From NCBI GenBank assembly GCA_011037195.1, contig JAAEAF010006774.1:1-64000 (forward strand): a DNA stretch of 64,000 bases, written 5' to 3'. The notes below the pieces were generated by a model. The model searched no databases, was not told the origin of the DNA, and saw nothing but the letters and a program-made list of their open reading frames with translations. This DNA comes from Triatoma infestans (taxonomy: Eukaryota > Arthropoda > Insecta > Hemiptera > Reduviidae). Positions 11,150 to 21,609 of the stretch are shown one piece after another. Both the position numbers and the translations under genes were made by a program. The stretch's first letter is position 1, and each line of letters starts with the position of its first letter.

Positions 11150-12780
11150 TAATATTATTATGATACTAATATTATTGATGATAATAGTAATAACAATAAT
11201 ACCATGGTATCTATGGAAATAGGTGATGCGTACTTGAAAGGCAAGGATAAGCCTACGGACAGAGGTCCCTACATTCTACATGTTAAAGATTGCCACAGGA
11301 TTGTAGGCAACGTTTATAGACGTTTCTTGAGCGGACCTTTTAGATGACTGGTAACGAATGATTATGTGGTGCATGGAAAGTTTAAATAAACTGGTATTCA
11401 TTCGCTTCTTTGAGACTCGTTTTTTCTTTGACCTAATGGTGACTGATCATTTTTACCGTGACTGCATATTGCAAGTATTCAGTAAATGTGTACAAATTTG
11501 AGGACAAAAGCTATGCAACTGATATAGCTGTTCGGTAAACCGGATGATACTTATTTGAATTGCATTGTCTGAATTTCTACATTAGAGACAATTGTGGAGT
11601 ACAATTGTTATTAGGTGCAATTGTGGAGTTGGTCACAATTGGCTTCTGAAATAAATTGCTTTCAAGTTAGTTTTAAATAAATTTTGGTTACTAAATGGCA
11701 TGAATCTTACTTATTAAATACATTTTTTATGAATATTAAAATACCAGTTAATTAAAGACAGAAATGGAATTAACTGATTTAACATGTGAGGTAGTCATAA
11801 GTATTACTCTTGTTAACCACTTCTTTCCATGATATACGAACTGTAGTCAGAATAGTAATAATGCCTGTGCCTGAATAAATAGGCATAATACCTATTGGTC
11901 AATGTATCAGTAGAAAGGAAAAATGCATAGCTTTCAATTTTTAAATGTTTTTTAATACCAAAGTAAAAAATCCAAGTTTAAAGATAAGTTACCAATCAAA
12001 ATGTTATAATTGCAGAAAGAGTAAATCGAAGGGGATATATCATACCAGATTTTCCACTTTATAATTTGAATCAAAGTTGGTCCAATGGCTATTTTTTATA
12101 GAATTACTATGATTACAATATAAATTACAATAAAGGGTAACTTTTGTTTATATTACGTGATTTAGAGTTTGAGATTAAAGCGTAGAGCAATACCTCTAAC
12201 ACACTATTTCATATTTATGAGACTTGGAACAATGAAATTTATTCACTGGTAGGTGACAATATGTGTATTCACTTAAAACAAACACTGAGATAACAATATA
12301 AAAGTTATATATTGTTGGTTTGAAAAAATAAACAAATCCCCTAATTAAACTAGCTTTTTAAAAGCTTTTTTTCTATAGAAATTAAAGCACGTTTCGGTCT
12401 GCTTGAATATGATTTTATAAGTTCAGACAAGAACAATTATTACTTTCGACTGAAATTGATGCAGCAGGAATTCACGACTAAACAAACAATTTTATAGGGC
12501 TCTGAAAATACTTCACATAGTTCATTGCCAACCAAATATTATTTAAATAAATCATATATTTTTTATTTAAGCATTGTTGCTAATAAATAACAGGATAGCT
12601 CGTTTATTAATTTGTGCTTACCAAAAAATATGTTTTGGAACGGTTTTAAATAAAACTTTGTTGAAAAATTTAAAATTTTGAACAATACTCTAACGAAAAA
12701 CAACTTAGTTGTGCTAAATGTTTAAAACGATCAAGCTGGATTGTAACATTATCAATAATATAATATTAACCGCGTCTTAA
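11150..12780. other. AT-rich stretch with one short coding-like frame
   Basis: Mostly AT-rich DNA. A 48-codon frame at 11204-11347 (MVSMEIGDAYLKGKDKPTDR at its start) has a protein-like composition but matches nothing I recognise. It directly follows an AAT-type simple repeat. Confidence 0.4.
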
Positions 12781-13128
12781 CGAAAGTTTCGCCGATATTG
12801 CCATTGAGCTTCTCCAGGAAAGTTTGACCTTGAAAGCTAGTGAAGCCAAAAAAAAATCTTTCCCCATGCTTTCAAAGGAAAACGACCCCATAGTTGCTCA
12901 TTGCAATATCGTTAAAACGTCGTTGTCTAGCACACTCCTCTGCTTTGGTCTCAACACCAGAAATTCAAGTGTTTTTCATAATAGGGAGTTTTATAACCAC
13001 TAATAACTTATCCTCATCCTCAGTAACTTATTTCTTTTGCAGCCTTTTTCTTCTGGCTATTTCAAAGAAAATTTTGTTCGAACATTTTCTCAAAACGAAG
13101 TGAAATGATTAACTAACTGCATTAGGTT

Positions 13129-14349
13129 GTCCTACCGCCGGGATTGAGGTTATCCTCAATCTGTCACCTCTGCACCTAGTGGTGGAAAGGGAGGCGCAGG
13201 GTTGCTCTTCTTAGGATCTCTAGGCGTAGTGCAGGAGGAGGGGGTCTGGGGGTCAGGGAGTAGCTATCCTCACCTTTGGGCTCCCCTATCTACCACCTCC
13301 CTAGAGATAGCATGATTAAGAAATACAGCTTCACTAAGAATTTTTCTTTGAAGCTGGGCACCAAAAGAGGGTGCAGCGAGGGATCCGCTCTGTTGGGCAT
13401 TAAGAAACATGCCACTAAATGGTAAACGGATGGATCTAAGACCCTCTAGGGGATGGGGCGGGAGTGGTTTGTCCAAGGATCGAGCACTCGGAACTCATGG
13501 GTAATTTTCCCAGCATCTTCCAGGCGAGATATACGCTATTGGAAAATGCGTACAATTTGACCTCGATAGGGGATATAGGAACCAGGAGATTGTTATCCTT
13601 TGCGATAGTCAAGAGCCATTAGAGCATTGAGTGCATCGGTTATGAGCTCTAAAATGGTCTGGGAATGCCTAGGTAAACTTAACAACCTAGGCAGGAGGAA
13701 CAAAGTTACCCTGTGGTGGGTGCCGGAGTATGTTGGCATTGAAGAGTATGAGATGGCCGATGCCCTGGCCAAGTTCGGGACCCCGTTCCTAGGGACGGAA
13801 CCTTTTTGAAGGGGCAGCGACCAGTTTCTGTTGGAGGAACTTAGGAAGGAGGAGGAGACGAGGAGATCTCAACTCTGGTATTCCCTACCCGGTTTGCGGC
13901 AGGCTAAGATCTGCTTGGGAAATTACAACCAACGGAGATCGGATGTCTGCATCGGATTGAGCAAGAACAAGATCCGCGTTCTTACGGGTTTCCTCAGGGG
14001 CTTTGCCGACTTAGAGGACACTTGGTGAAGCTGGATTTGGAAAATGACAGCTCACGCAGATTCTGTGAGGAGTTGGAGGAAACTCCACTACATCTCCTAA
14101 CAGACTGCGAGGCTGACAGTCAGAGAAGATTTAAGAACCTGGGTAGCTACCAGGTGGAGGAGGGGGATATACTAGAGCCCATCAGGTTATTGGGATTCCT
14201 CAGGGATCTCAACCTGATGGAGGTTTTGTAGAACGGATGCTCAGAGAAGGACATCTGTTCGGATGCTGTGGGCAAAAGCCTGCGGTACCCAGGGGGCTTA
14301 GCACAATAGATCAAAACGAGTCGCGGTGCATTGGCCCTCCTTCAAAAAA
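13129..14349 (+). mobile_element. LINE 'J', 5'-truncated, RNase H and C-terminal zinc knuckle, 14-bp TSD
   Basis: Perfect direct repeats AACTGCATTAGGTT flank it (13115-13128 and 14350-14363), and it ends with a short A-run. This is the hallmark of target-primed insertion. Coding remnants in order: linker after RT (about 13290-13400), an RNase H start (TDGSK, about 13428), RNase H end with WWVPEYVGIEEYEMADALAK (about 13708), the block RQAKICLGNYNQRR, and a C-terminal zinc-knuckle-like segment (FCEELEETPLHLLTDC). Frameshifts and stops break it. The RT and endonuclease were lost by 5' truncation. Other copies of the same family lie at 19967-20660 and 42017-42440. Confidence 0.9.
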
Positions 14350-14867
14350 AACTGCATTAGGTTTGTAATTGTTTAATTTTTTCGGTTACATTGTTTGTTT
14401 GCGTTTTGGCAGTAATTAATAACTTATATGTATATTTATTTTGTAATGTAATAGAGATTTCACCCCATGCTACGTCGATAAAAGATGTTTTGACGCCCTA
14501 GGCAGATTGCAAACTTGGCGCCCACAAATATAGAAAAACAAAATAAAATATGCTAAACTCAAAATTCAAATACAATATATTATATATTCGATTTAAACAT
14601 AAGAAAACAATAATCCAAATTAAACAAATTCTTCCAATTAAATATTTACTTTAAGAACTTGTTTTATAAATTATTTATTAAAAATGTTTGGAATTTAATT
14701 TTTTATTCTTAATATCAACATTAACTGAGTCTGCCGATTATAAAAGATCTTAGAAATACTTTCAAAAACTAATTTTACATTTACCCATATCTTTTTTTTT
14801 TTATTAAATGAATAATTTTCGAGATTAACTCTAAAAAAATCTAAAACTGAAGGACATATATTGGGTC
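14350..14867. other. AT-rich DNA, nothing recognised
   Basis: AT-rich sequence between the LINE and the hammerhead-type repeat. I see no feature. Confidence 0.4.
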
Positions 14868-15265
14868 TAGTATTCTATCCGTTGTAGCAGGCATATTTAT
14901 TTTCTTGCTGACTGGTTTCGGATTTTCATCCATCATCAGAGCAAATTCACCAAGTTCGTGTAGAGAGTTCACTCCAACGTAATGTTTCTGTTAATTGTTA
15001 CTCACACTTGTTGGTTGTATATAATAAAAAAAAAAATCTACGCTTACCGAAACATTTCGTAATACCAAATTTAGATGAAATGTACACAACAGTAATCTAG
15101 GAATGCATTTGGAACCTCTTCTTTATCATCATCATCTTGAAGACCATTTAATGAACTCGCCATCTTACTTGTAATTACTAAACTAGTAAACAATTATATC
15201 TGGTATTTTATACATCGTTGCATGCATATTCCTTTTGTTATGCATGCTACGACGGATAAAATACC
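14868..15265 (-). mobile_element. family A hammerhead-type element, partial
   Basis: On the minus strand this copy carries the family A block: TTGCTCTGATGATGG, AAAATCCGAAACCAGTCAGC and the terminal tip with GCATGCTACGACGG. Only one full arm is present. The far end is a short perfect palindrome of the tip alone (about 15207-15263), giving GGTATTTTATACATCG facing CGACGGATAAAATACC. The arm and the tip palindrome are separated by about 180 bases of other sequence. Confidence 0.75.
14903..14946 (-). ncRNA. hammerhead-ribozyme-like motif (family A)
   Basis: The minus strand contains CTGATGA, one extra base, a stem GGAT/ATCC with a GAAA loop, then GAAAC and the cleavage triplet GTC. The arms outside pair perfectly (TTGCT before CTGATGA, AGCAA after GTC), forming helix I. 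Helix III would be very short, as in dimeric hammerheads. Core bases match the textbook consensus except for one unpaired base before stem II. Activity is not shown. Confidence 0.55.
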
Positions 15266-15270
15266 AGATG

Positions 15271-15700
15271 TTACCTAGCATTACGCGCACCCATCCACAT
15301 ATTCAACCTTATTATATAGTTGGTAAATACGGTTATGGCAAGTATATCTACGGTTTTATGTTCCACACTAATATAATGGAATCCTAAGAATCGTTCTTTA
15401 AGTTCACATTTGTTATTTACAAATCTTAGAGAGACTGTGATCGTCGGGAATATCAGTAGTGTCATAAATATGAACTTCAAAGAATTGAGCGCTATAAATT
15501 GCTAAAATGATAGCTCTTTGTGCAAAGTCTTTAATTATGAAGTAATTAAAATAGCAAAACAAGACTGCAACTTTGGGAACAACCCGATTTGTAACAGCAA
15601 TCAAAAGCATGAGAGAAAAAATTAAGACCTGCCTCTGCATTGACTGTTCTACACTGCCCACACAGTTTCTTGCCAGTGTTGGTTTAGCAATCAAATCAAC
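15271..15700 (-). mobile_element. hAT-like transposase fragment (DUF4371 type)
   Basis: Two overlapping minus frames read HIYDTTDIPDDHS and then VSLRFVNNKCELKERFLGFH, joined by one frameshift near 15440. Together they match the DUF4371 region of hAT-related transposases (D-TTDIS--EQLS-SLRFVD---REEFLGF), where the first catalytic Asp sits. Nothing remains of the rest of the protein. It lies directly beside a family A palindrome tip. Confidence 0.5.
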
Positions 15701-15709
15701 ACTATGCTG

Positions 15710-16480
15710 AATAAGCCTATTGCAATATGATCAAAACATCGGTTTATGGCAAAACACTGACACCGTCGCAATGTGTAGACCTAAGTAATTCATGACAGTT
15801 CATGATTGTTTTGTAGCTGTTTGCTTTTTTTTTTTTCTTTTTTTTTTTTTTTTACATTTCATTATGAAAATTCTTTAGATAATTGTTTGATCTCTTTACT
15901 AAAGTGGTAAAAAGCACATAATAATCTGCTGTATTTTTACATACAATAAACAACCATAGTGAGGACAATATATTTCTATGTCTTCTGATTAAAATTACGA
16001 TTTTAATAACCTTGAAAAATACCATTACATATAGCACACAAACATACACACAATTTTCTTGCTGTCGGTAGACTCGCAGCTTTGTAACTAATTTTTTCTT
16101 CTACAGTGTTATAGAATAAAAGAGTTATATGTGGGAAGTAAAAAAAAAAAAAAAAGAAATGGAAATAAAGCGGGAAGTTCGCTAATGTTTACATTTAGGT
16201 ATGGCGAGAGTTTGTTATAACAAAACCATTCGCTGTGCATAGCTCAGAGTCACTATAACTTCATTTTTTTTTTTTTTTTATATTTTCAGAATGTTGTTTA
16301 TTTTATTTAGGATATTCTTCCACAATGAGTATGAGCTGTGTAAATAATAAAACTTTAACTTAGCATTGTTCACACAGTGTATTATAACGGTTTAAAGCAT
16401 AGACTTTTTTTTTTTTAAATTAACACTTCTTTTAGTTTCTTTTTCTTAGAATTTAAATTTAATTTTAAATAAAAATATAG
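15710..16480. other. AT-rich DNA with T-runs
   Basis: AT-rich, with long T-runs at about 15830-15855 and 16264-16279 and an A-run at about 16141-16155. No supported gene. Confidence 0.4.
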
Positions 16481-16503
16481 TTACCTGTCAGAGGTGGCGG
16501 TGT

Positions 16504-16658
16504 TTACTTTGCCTGGCAGTAGAGGCGGGCCCGCAGTAGACCGCTGTACCCGAGCCCCGCAGGGTGTCGCGAGTTTTCCGGCAGCTTCCTGCCACCAATC
16601 GCCGCAGCAGCGTGCATGCCACCACCGGCTCCGTTCGCCCCTGCCGTCATCTCTGGAA
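16504..16658 (-). CDS. probable C-terminal exon of the LDLa/TM gene
   Basis: A GC- and CpG-rich island in AT-rich surroundings. On minus, an acceptor (TGCGTGCCTGTAG, AG at 16660-16659) opens a frame. Preceded by one base it gives V then PEMTAGANGAGGGMHAAAAI and continues for 50 codons to a TAA at 16506-16504. It needs a phase-1 upstream exon, and the exon at 23666-23764 ends in phase 1. The peptide is Gly/Ala-rich then basic, plausible for a cytoplasmic tail. Two donors follow: GTAAAC at 16507, just before the stop, and GTAACT at 16484, after it. The C-terminus may therefore vary by splicing. The last coding exon of this gene is not certain. Confidence 0.55.
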
Positions 16659-16719
16659 CTACAGGCACGCAATCAGCTGTCAACCATTACCTCCTATTAC
16701 TTATCGTCGTAGTCAACTT

Positions 16720-17700
16720 TGGGAGAAAATTAAAAACCAAACTTAAAAAAAACAAAAAAAAACAAACGACAAGTTGCAGTGCTGAAATTAGGAATACGAT
16801 TGTGGAGAAAAACAAGCTCAACATGACAAGATGATGCAAACGTGCTCAGATAGAGAGAGATAGAAAAAAATTAACTGGACATATTTTGGTTAGCATAACG
16901 AATGAATAGTTGGGAGATAATAAGGACATTTTGTAAGTTCAACTAGAGAACATAATCTTTTTTGGAGGATCTTACTTCAATAAATTGTTTTAAACTAAAA
17001 AGGAAGCTTATTCATGGCCTAATTCGAATATCAAACTTTAGGATGTAATTTTTACTTCCTACCTCAGGAGTATATAAAAATATAAATATCTAATGCCTTT
17101 ATAGAATCCTTTAAAGAATAGGTTTTTGGGTTTGTGTAATTATCTCGACAAAGACTCTAACGATTTTCTTTAAACATGAAATATTATTTGCATATATATA
17201 TTTTTTTAATATTCACACACACACCTTCAGGGCGGTACCGGAGCTCGAGCTCATACCCGCCCACACGTACTCACAAAAATTTTTACGTGGCATAATGATA
17301 TATACATAAAGCTATAATTTTTATTTGAAACATTTTTATACTTAGACATTAGGATTATAAATTATACTCCAGTATTTTTGAGACTCCAAGTAGTCTACAG
17401 TGTAGTTGCATTCTGTATTAGGTAATCTTTTAAAATGTACGAGGCTTCTATAAAAGGTTTAAGAAGTTGCTGTGTCTAATGTAATATTTGGAGGTAGGAT
17501 ATTAATGGCTGGTGAGGTGATGTTAATGACAGTCACCTACTACTGTCACTTGTTCTTAAAAATTATATTTACCTAAATAATGTGTAAGGAGGAATAGTAT
17601 AAGGGAAATTAGAGTGGCCGAACGAAGGGCAGTGTTGATAGCGGTCAGGGATAGTGTTGGGGAATTTAGAACTTTTGTTTGGCTGTTCAAACGATCATTA
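16720..17700. other. AT-rich DNA, nothing recognised
   Basis: Intron-like AT-rich sequence between the CpG-rich exon and the minisatellite. A CA-type microsatellite is faint near 17214. No supported gene. Confidence 0.4.
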
Positions 17701-17714
17701 ACTAGAATTCTTTA

Positions 17715-18040
17715 ACTTGTAGAGAACTCTTGTAAATGGCTTCTTGAAAAGAGTTCTTGAAGTGTTGTTGCTTGTTGAGAATTATGTAGTCTCTTGACCT
17801 TGATAATTATCTGTAGCGTCTGTATATTGCTCTTGAGATCTCTCATATATAGCTACTTGAAGAGAGTTCTTGAATGTTCTTGCTTGTTGAGAATTATGTC
17901 GTAAGAGTCCTTGATCATTATCTGTAGCGTCTGTCTCTTGAGAATTCTTGTAATGAAGAGAGTTCTTGAATATTGTAGCTTGTTGAGAATTATGTTGTAA
18001 GAGACCTTGATAATTATCTGTAGCGTCTGTGTATTGCTTG
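17715..18040 (+). repeat. minisatellite, about three diverged units of 85-110 bases
   Basis: Three consecutive units begin near 17742, 17852 and 17952. They share GAGAGTTCTTGAA, GCTTGTTGAGAATTATGT and TAATTATCTGTAGCGTCTGT. The spacing shortens along the array because of internal deletions. No coding frame runs through it. Confidence 0.75.
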
Positions 18041-18424
18041 CAGATTATTTACTGACTTCTTCCATGTTGTTTTTTAGGCTCCAAATGTTAATTTTGGAAT
18101 GCTCGATACTTGATTTTAGATCTTCAAATCTTATTTTTAAACTGATTTATACTCTTATGAGGTATGTTGTAGCTTTTGGTGAGAGCATAGTGCAGATCGT
18201 GGGTGTAGCCCGGCCCATCATCCTTTCCTTATAGGTTGGACACAACAGAGAAGGAAAAACTTGCTGCTGATGCGCTTTTGAACGAACACTAGCGCTGAAG
18301 CGGCTGGTGTTAGCAAAATGGAGTTGCCAACGCTTATGGTGGTGAATTTTCTCACCACCAGAGTGATTTTCTCATAACCTTTTCACTACCTATATTTATA
18401 TACGATATTACGGATAACTTTACT

Positions 18425-18660
18425 CACGCATTGGTTAGCGGCTAGCATACTTACCTCAGGTGGGAGAATTCAGGATTCAATTTCCGTGAAGGCAAAGACG
18501 GTGATGATCGAGTATCGCGAGAAATGGTGAAAGCTACAGTTGTTACTGAAGGCCAGAACTAAACGGGGAGGTAACCACATGTGCTTAATACACGTCCATC
18601 CCATAAAAATCGCCGTTTGGCAAACCTTGGCCCTTCATTGAATGTTGCATCATAGATTTA
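18425..18660 (+). mobile_element. SINE-like repeat with tRNA-like head
   Basis: TGGTTAGCGGCTAGCATAC fits an RNA polymerase III A box. GGATTCAATTTCC is a decayed B box about 30 bases later. The 3' body (CCATAAAAATCGCC, AAACCTTGGCC, TTCATTGAA) matches the repeat at 5466-5700. It differs from family S in body sequence. Confidence 0.5.
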
Positions 18661-19383
18661 TTATTTTTTTTAAGGCAATTAAATATTTAATAAATATGTT
18701 AGTTTTGTAGAAAAGTTGACAATGTAATAAATGCAATAATAGAAAGTGGTATGGGAATTTCACTCCAGATTTTTAACAATGTTCTGTAAGAAGTCGTAAA
18801 GAGAAATTTCCAGCTAATAAATAAATGTTATTAAACTATTAGGCAAACAAATAATAATGTAGTTTATGGGTGAAAATAATTGTAACCTTAGTTGTAAAAT
18901 TTTCTTTTGTTATCTTATCAAGTCCAATTTCCAGTTAGGATATCGACAGTTAGACGAAGTAACATTCTCTTCCTTGATATATGCAGATGATCTGGATTTA
19001 ATAGCAGATTCTAAGGAGAAGCTCCAACATAACGGTCAACGTTTGAGTTGCGAAATATGCAAATAAGCCTAGAGAAAAATAATACCATGGTAGTAAGCAG
19101 AACGTAAAAGAGACATTTTATATGGGATAAAGGGGGAAAAAAAACCACTCGAACAATTGGGCATCTATAAGTATTTAGTAGTTTGGATTAGCTCAAATGG
19201 CAGGATTAAAGTCGAGCTAAATGCAAGTTCTGCAGCATCTGGAATGTTTTTCCAAGCCATCAACCAAAAATTCATTAGCAAAAAAAGAGGTCTCTAAGCA
19301 AACAAAGCTAAGGAAGTTGTGGCTTGGTTCCGCAGAGCTGGAAAGCATCACAGTTAGCCGTGATAGTCTGGTTCTTTTTGTGG

Positions 19384-19422
19384 TCATCGACCGGTTTCGG
19401 GGCGTTCGCCCATCATCAAGAT
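19384..19422 (-). ncRNA. hammerhead-ribozyme-like motif, left arm of family B copy 1
   Basis: Minus-strand counterpart of the motif in the right arm. It has ATGATGGGCGAACGCC, then GAAACC, GGTC and GATGACC. The CTGATGA box is altered to TTGATGA and one base of stem II differs, so this arm is the more decayed one. Confidence 0.4.
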
Positions 19423-19545
19423 GTTTTTATTAAACAGTGTAATAACATAGACTTCCATATAGCAAATATAGTTGACACACTTATATTGAGTGTATCAACT
19501 GTATTTGCTCTGTACAATCTATGTTATTACACTGTTTAACAAAAA

Positions 19546-19583
19546 CATCCTGATGATGGGCGAACGCCCGAAACCAGTCGATG
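19546..19583 (+). ncRNA. hammerhead-ribozyme-like motif, right arm of family B copy 1
   Basis: CATC pairs with the GATG that follows the cleavage triplet GTC (helix I). CTGATGA is intact. Stem II is GGGC/GCCC with a GAAC loop, followed by GAAAC. One unpaired T lies between CTGATGA and stem II, as in all family A and B copies. Confidence 0.55.
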
Positions 19584-19966
19584 ACCATAAAAAAGAACCA
19601 GGCTATCACGGAAAATATTTCTGAAAGCTAAGGATTTTTATTACAATTCTCCCAACCCTCATATACGGATGTGAATCCTGGGCCTTTACGAAAAGCTGCA
19701 AAAGCCGTATACAAGCGGCGGAAATGCGTTACCTCCGCAGTGGAAGGTAAGACAAAAAAAAGACCGAGTAAGGAACACTAATAGTAGAAGTAATCTGGGT
19801 TGTGAAGTAATTGTGGAGCGAATCAGACTCACCCAACTAAGATGGTCTGGGCATATTATAAGGATGGATCATGCAAGCCATTCCAAACGAGCCTATAAAG
19901 TCAGGTGTACTGGTAAGAGACCAAGAGGAAGAAGAAGAAGAAGAAGAATCACCTGGCTAGATATTG

Positions 19967-20660
19967 TTTTTTTTTTTTTTTGAAGCGGGGGGGCCAACGC
20001 ACTGCGACCTTTATCCGGTCTATTGTGCTATGCCCCCTGGGTGCCGCAGGCTTGCCCACAGCACCCTAACAGATGTCCAATTTGAACATCCGTTCTACAA
20101 CACCTCCATCAGTCTGAGATCCCTAAGGAACCCCAGTATTCTGACGGGCTCTTGAGAGGGTATGTCCCCCTCCTCCACCTGGTAGCTGCCCAGGTTCCTG
20201 AACCTTCTCTGAGTGGCAGCCTCGCAGTCTGTTAGGAGATGTAGTGGAGTTTCCTCCAACTCCCCACAGAATCTGCATGAGCTGTCACTTTCCAAACCCA
20301 GCTTCACCAGGTGTCCTCTAAGTCGGCAATGCCCCGTGAGGAAACCCGTAAGACGCGGAGCTTGTTCTTGCTCAATCCAATGCAGGCCTCCGACCTCCGT
20401 TGGTTATAATTTCCCAAGCAGATCTTGGCCTGCCGCAACCCGGGGAGGGAGTACCAGAGTTGAGATCTCTTCGTCTCCTCCTCCTTCCTAAGTTCCTCTA
20501 ACAGAAACTGGTCGCTAATCCCACAAAAAGGTTCCGGCCCCAGAAATGGGGTCATACCGCCTATCTTGGCCACGGCGTCGGCCATCTCATTCCCTTCAAT
20601 GCCAACATGCCCCGGCACCCACCAAAGTGCAACTCTGTTCCTTCTGCCTAGATCGTTAAG
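19967..20660 (-). mobile_element. LINE 'J' copy, 5'-truncated, inserted in another LINE
   Basis: The poly-A tail is the T-run from 19966. The flanking repeat TAGATATTGTT is at 19958 and 20661-20671. On minus it encodes the RNase H end (MPGHVGIEGNEMADAVAKIG), the block RQAKICLGNYNQRRSEACIG, and after a frameshift the zinc knuckle CRFCGELEETPLHLLTDC. It ends in GFLRDLRLMEVL. This copy is less decayed than the one at 13.1 kb, so it is younger than its host LINE. Confidence 0.9.
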
Positions 20661-20957
20661 TAGATATTGTTATACAGAATGCCTCGGAGAAACTGGCAAG
20701 ATAGTGGGGCAAAGCTAGATCAATGGTCACATAGAGACGCATGGCGACTCTTTTGCAAATCCTCTACACTACAAGATAAAAGAGGAACAGAATAAGGTAA
20801 AGTAAGTTAAGGCTTAGTACAAACCTTCAAGAGTAATATGTAAAATACTCTATCTCTATGACTAACTTATCTCTCTGATAAAGCAACTTTGAAGCAAAAT
20901 TTGCCAACAAGGGAACTACACCAAGAGAAAACGTGTGAGTGTTTCATACCAGATTTA

Positions 20958-21030
20958 AAATATGCATGCTACGATGGATAAAGTCATTAATGTTATCCAG
21001 CATTGTGGACCCAACTACATTTTCAACAAA
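20958..21030 (+). repeat. family A terminal fragment
   Basis: ATGCATGCTACGATGG followed by TTATCCAGCATTG and GGACCCAACTACATTTTCAA matches the terminal 70 bases of family A. The hammerhead part is missing. The preceding bases (GTGTGAGTGTTTCATACCAG, 20935) match the end of family D. Confidence 0.65.
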
Positions 21031-21371
21031 TGTTTAGTTAACATGAGGAAATCTAGACTGTAATGAAGTGGCATTTCAGAGACAGACGCGACATCCTCCA
21101 TCCTTTTTCCTTTTCAATCAATATTTTCAGAAAAATTGACAAAGCGATGTTATAATTGCATCATTTTTTACATTGTGAATCAACAATTTTTTTTTTTTTA
21201 ACTGGTAAAACGACCCAAATATTATAAATACAATAGAACTAATTATAATAAAAATTAGTTATTTGCATTTCATTTATTATTTATTCATTACAAATAATTA
21301 CGTTAATCATGACAAACTGGCCATTTGAAAAATTGAAAACCACTAACAATTTTGTGGGATTTATATTTAAA

Positions 21372-21600
21372 GGGATATGGACTGCGACCTGAAAGATCTA
21401 TTGTGCTTCACGGAGCCTCCTCAGTGCACTGCCGGCCTTCGAGCAATGTTTCCTAGCTATTGGCAACACTGCCCATCACTGGACAGTGAGTTTATAGAGG
21501 ACCCTAGGAAGGAAAAATCTAAGGGCAGCCGGCAGGATTCGAACTCGGGATCTCCACTTTGAAGCCCAAAGCACTACCACTGAAGCTAATTCCTTCCCCA
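21372..21600 (-). mobile_element. tRNA-derived SINE (family S)
   Basis: The minus strand has GGAATTAGCTTCAGTGGTAG (A box with one extra base) and GAGTTCGAATCC (B box). The family body then runs to the plus-strand start. No clear A-tail is left, because the 3' end merges with AT-rich DNA. Confidence 0.75.
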
Positions 21601-21609
21601 GAATATATT

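Larger units (their letters stand above)
19315..19623. mobile_element. family B palindromic hammerhead-type element, 11-bp TSD
   Basis: The direct repeat AAAGCTAAGGA lies at 19304-19314 and 19624-19634. The element is an imperfect inverted repeat with arms of about 140 bases. It starts GTTGTGGCTTGGTTCCGC and ends CACGGAAAATATTTCTG. Each arm carries a hammerhead-like core facing opposite ways. It has no protein-coding capacity, so any movement must use enzymes from elsewhere. A sister copy is at 44433-44689. Confidence 0.85.
18930..20770 (+). mobile_element. LINE RT fragment split by two later insertions
   Basis: Pieces in order on plus: LIYADDLDLIADSKEKLQ (about 18976, RT metal-binding box) and TILPTLIYGCESWAFTKSC (about 19650), then KRPRGRRRRRRITWLDIV up to 19966. 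The reading resumes after 20660 with IQNASE-type sequence. A 309-base palindrome sits at 19315-19623 and a reversed LINE at 19967-20660, each between direct repeats. The order of events is therefore readable: this LINE first, then the two others. It has many stops and frameshifts. Confidence 0.8.

Noticed and set aside
15413..15694. 93-codon hydrophobic minus ORF as a receptor fragment
   Set aside because: Its end matches a hAT DUF4371 region after one frameshift. The hydrophobic part is AT-rich drift.
16481..16672. 63-codon minus frame in the CpG island as the coding frame
   Set aside because: It is Arg/Trp-rich and does not fit the splice phase. The alternative frame joins upstream exons and begins PEMTAGANGAG.
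17214..17270. Regulatory GC block (GGTACCGGAGCTCGAGCTC)
   Set aside because: A short GC-rich palindrome-like string without a known binding pattern or neighbours. Too little to call.
18318..18362. microRNA-like hairpin (GGTGGTGAATTTTCTCACCACC)
   Set aside because: The stem is only about 8 pairs with a small loop, too short for a pre-miRNA.
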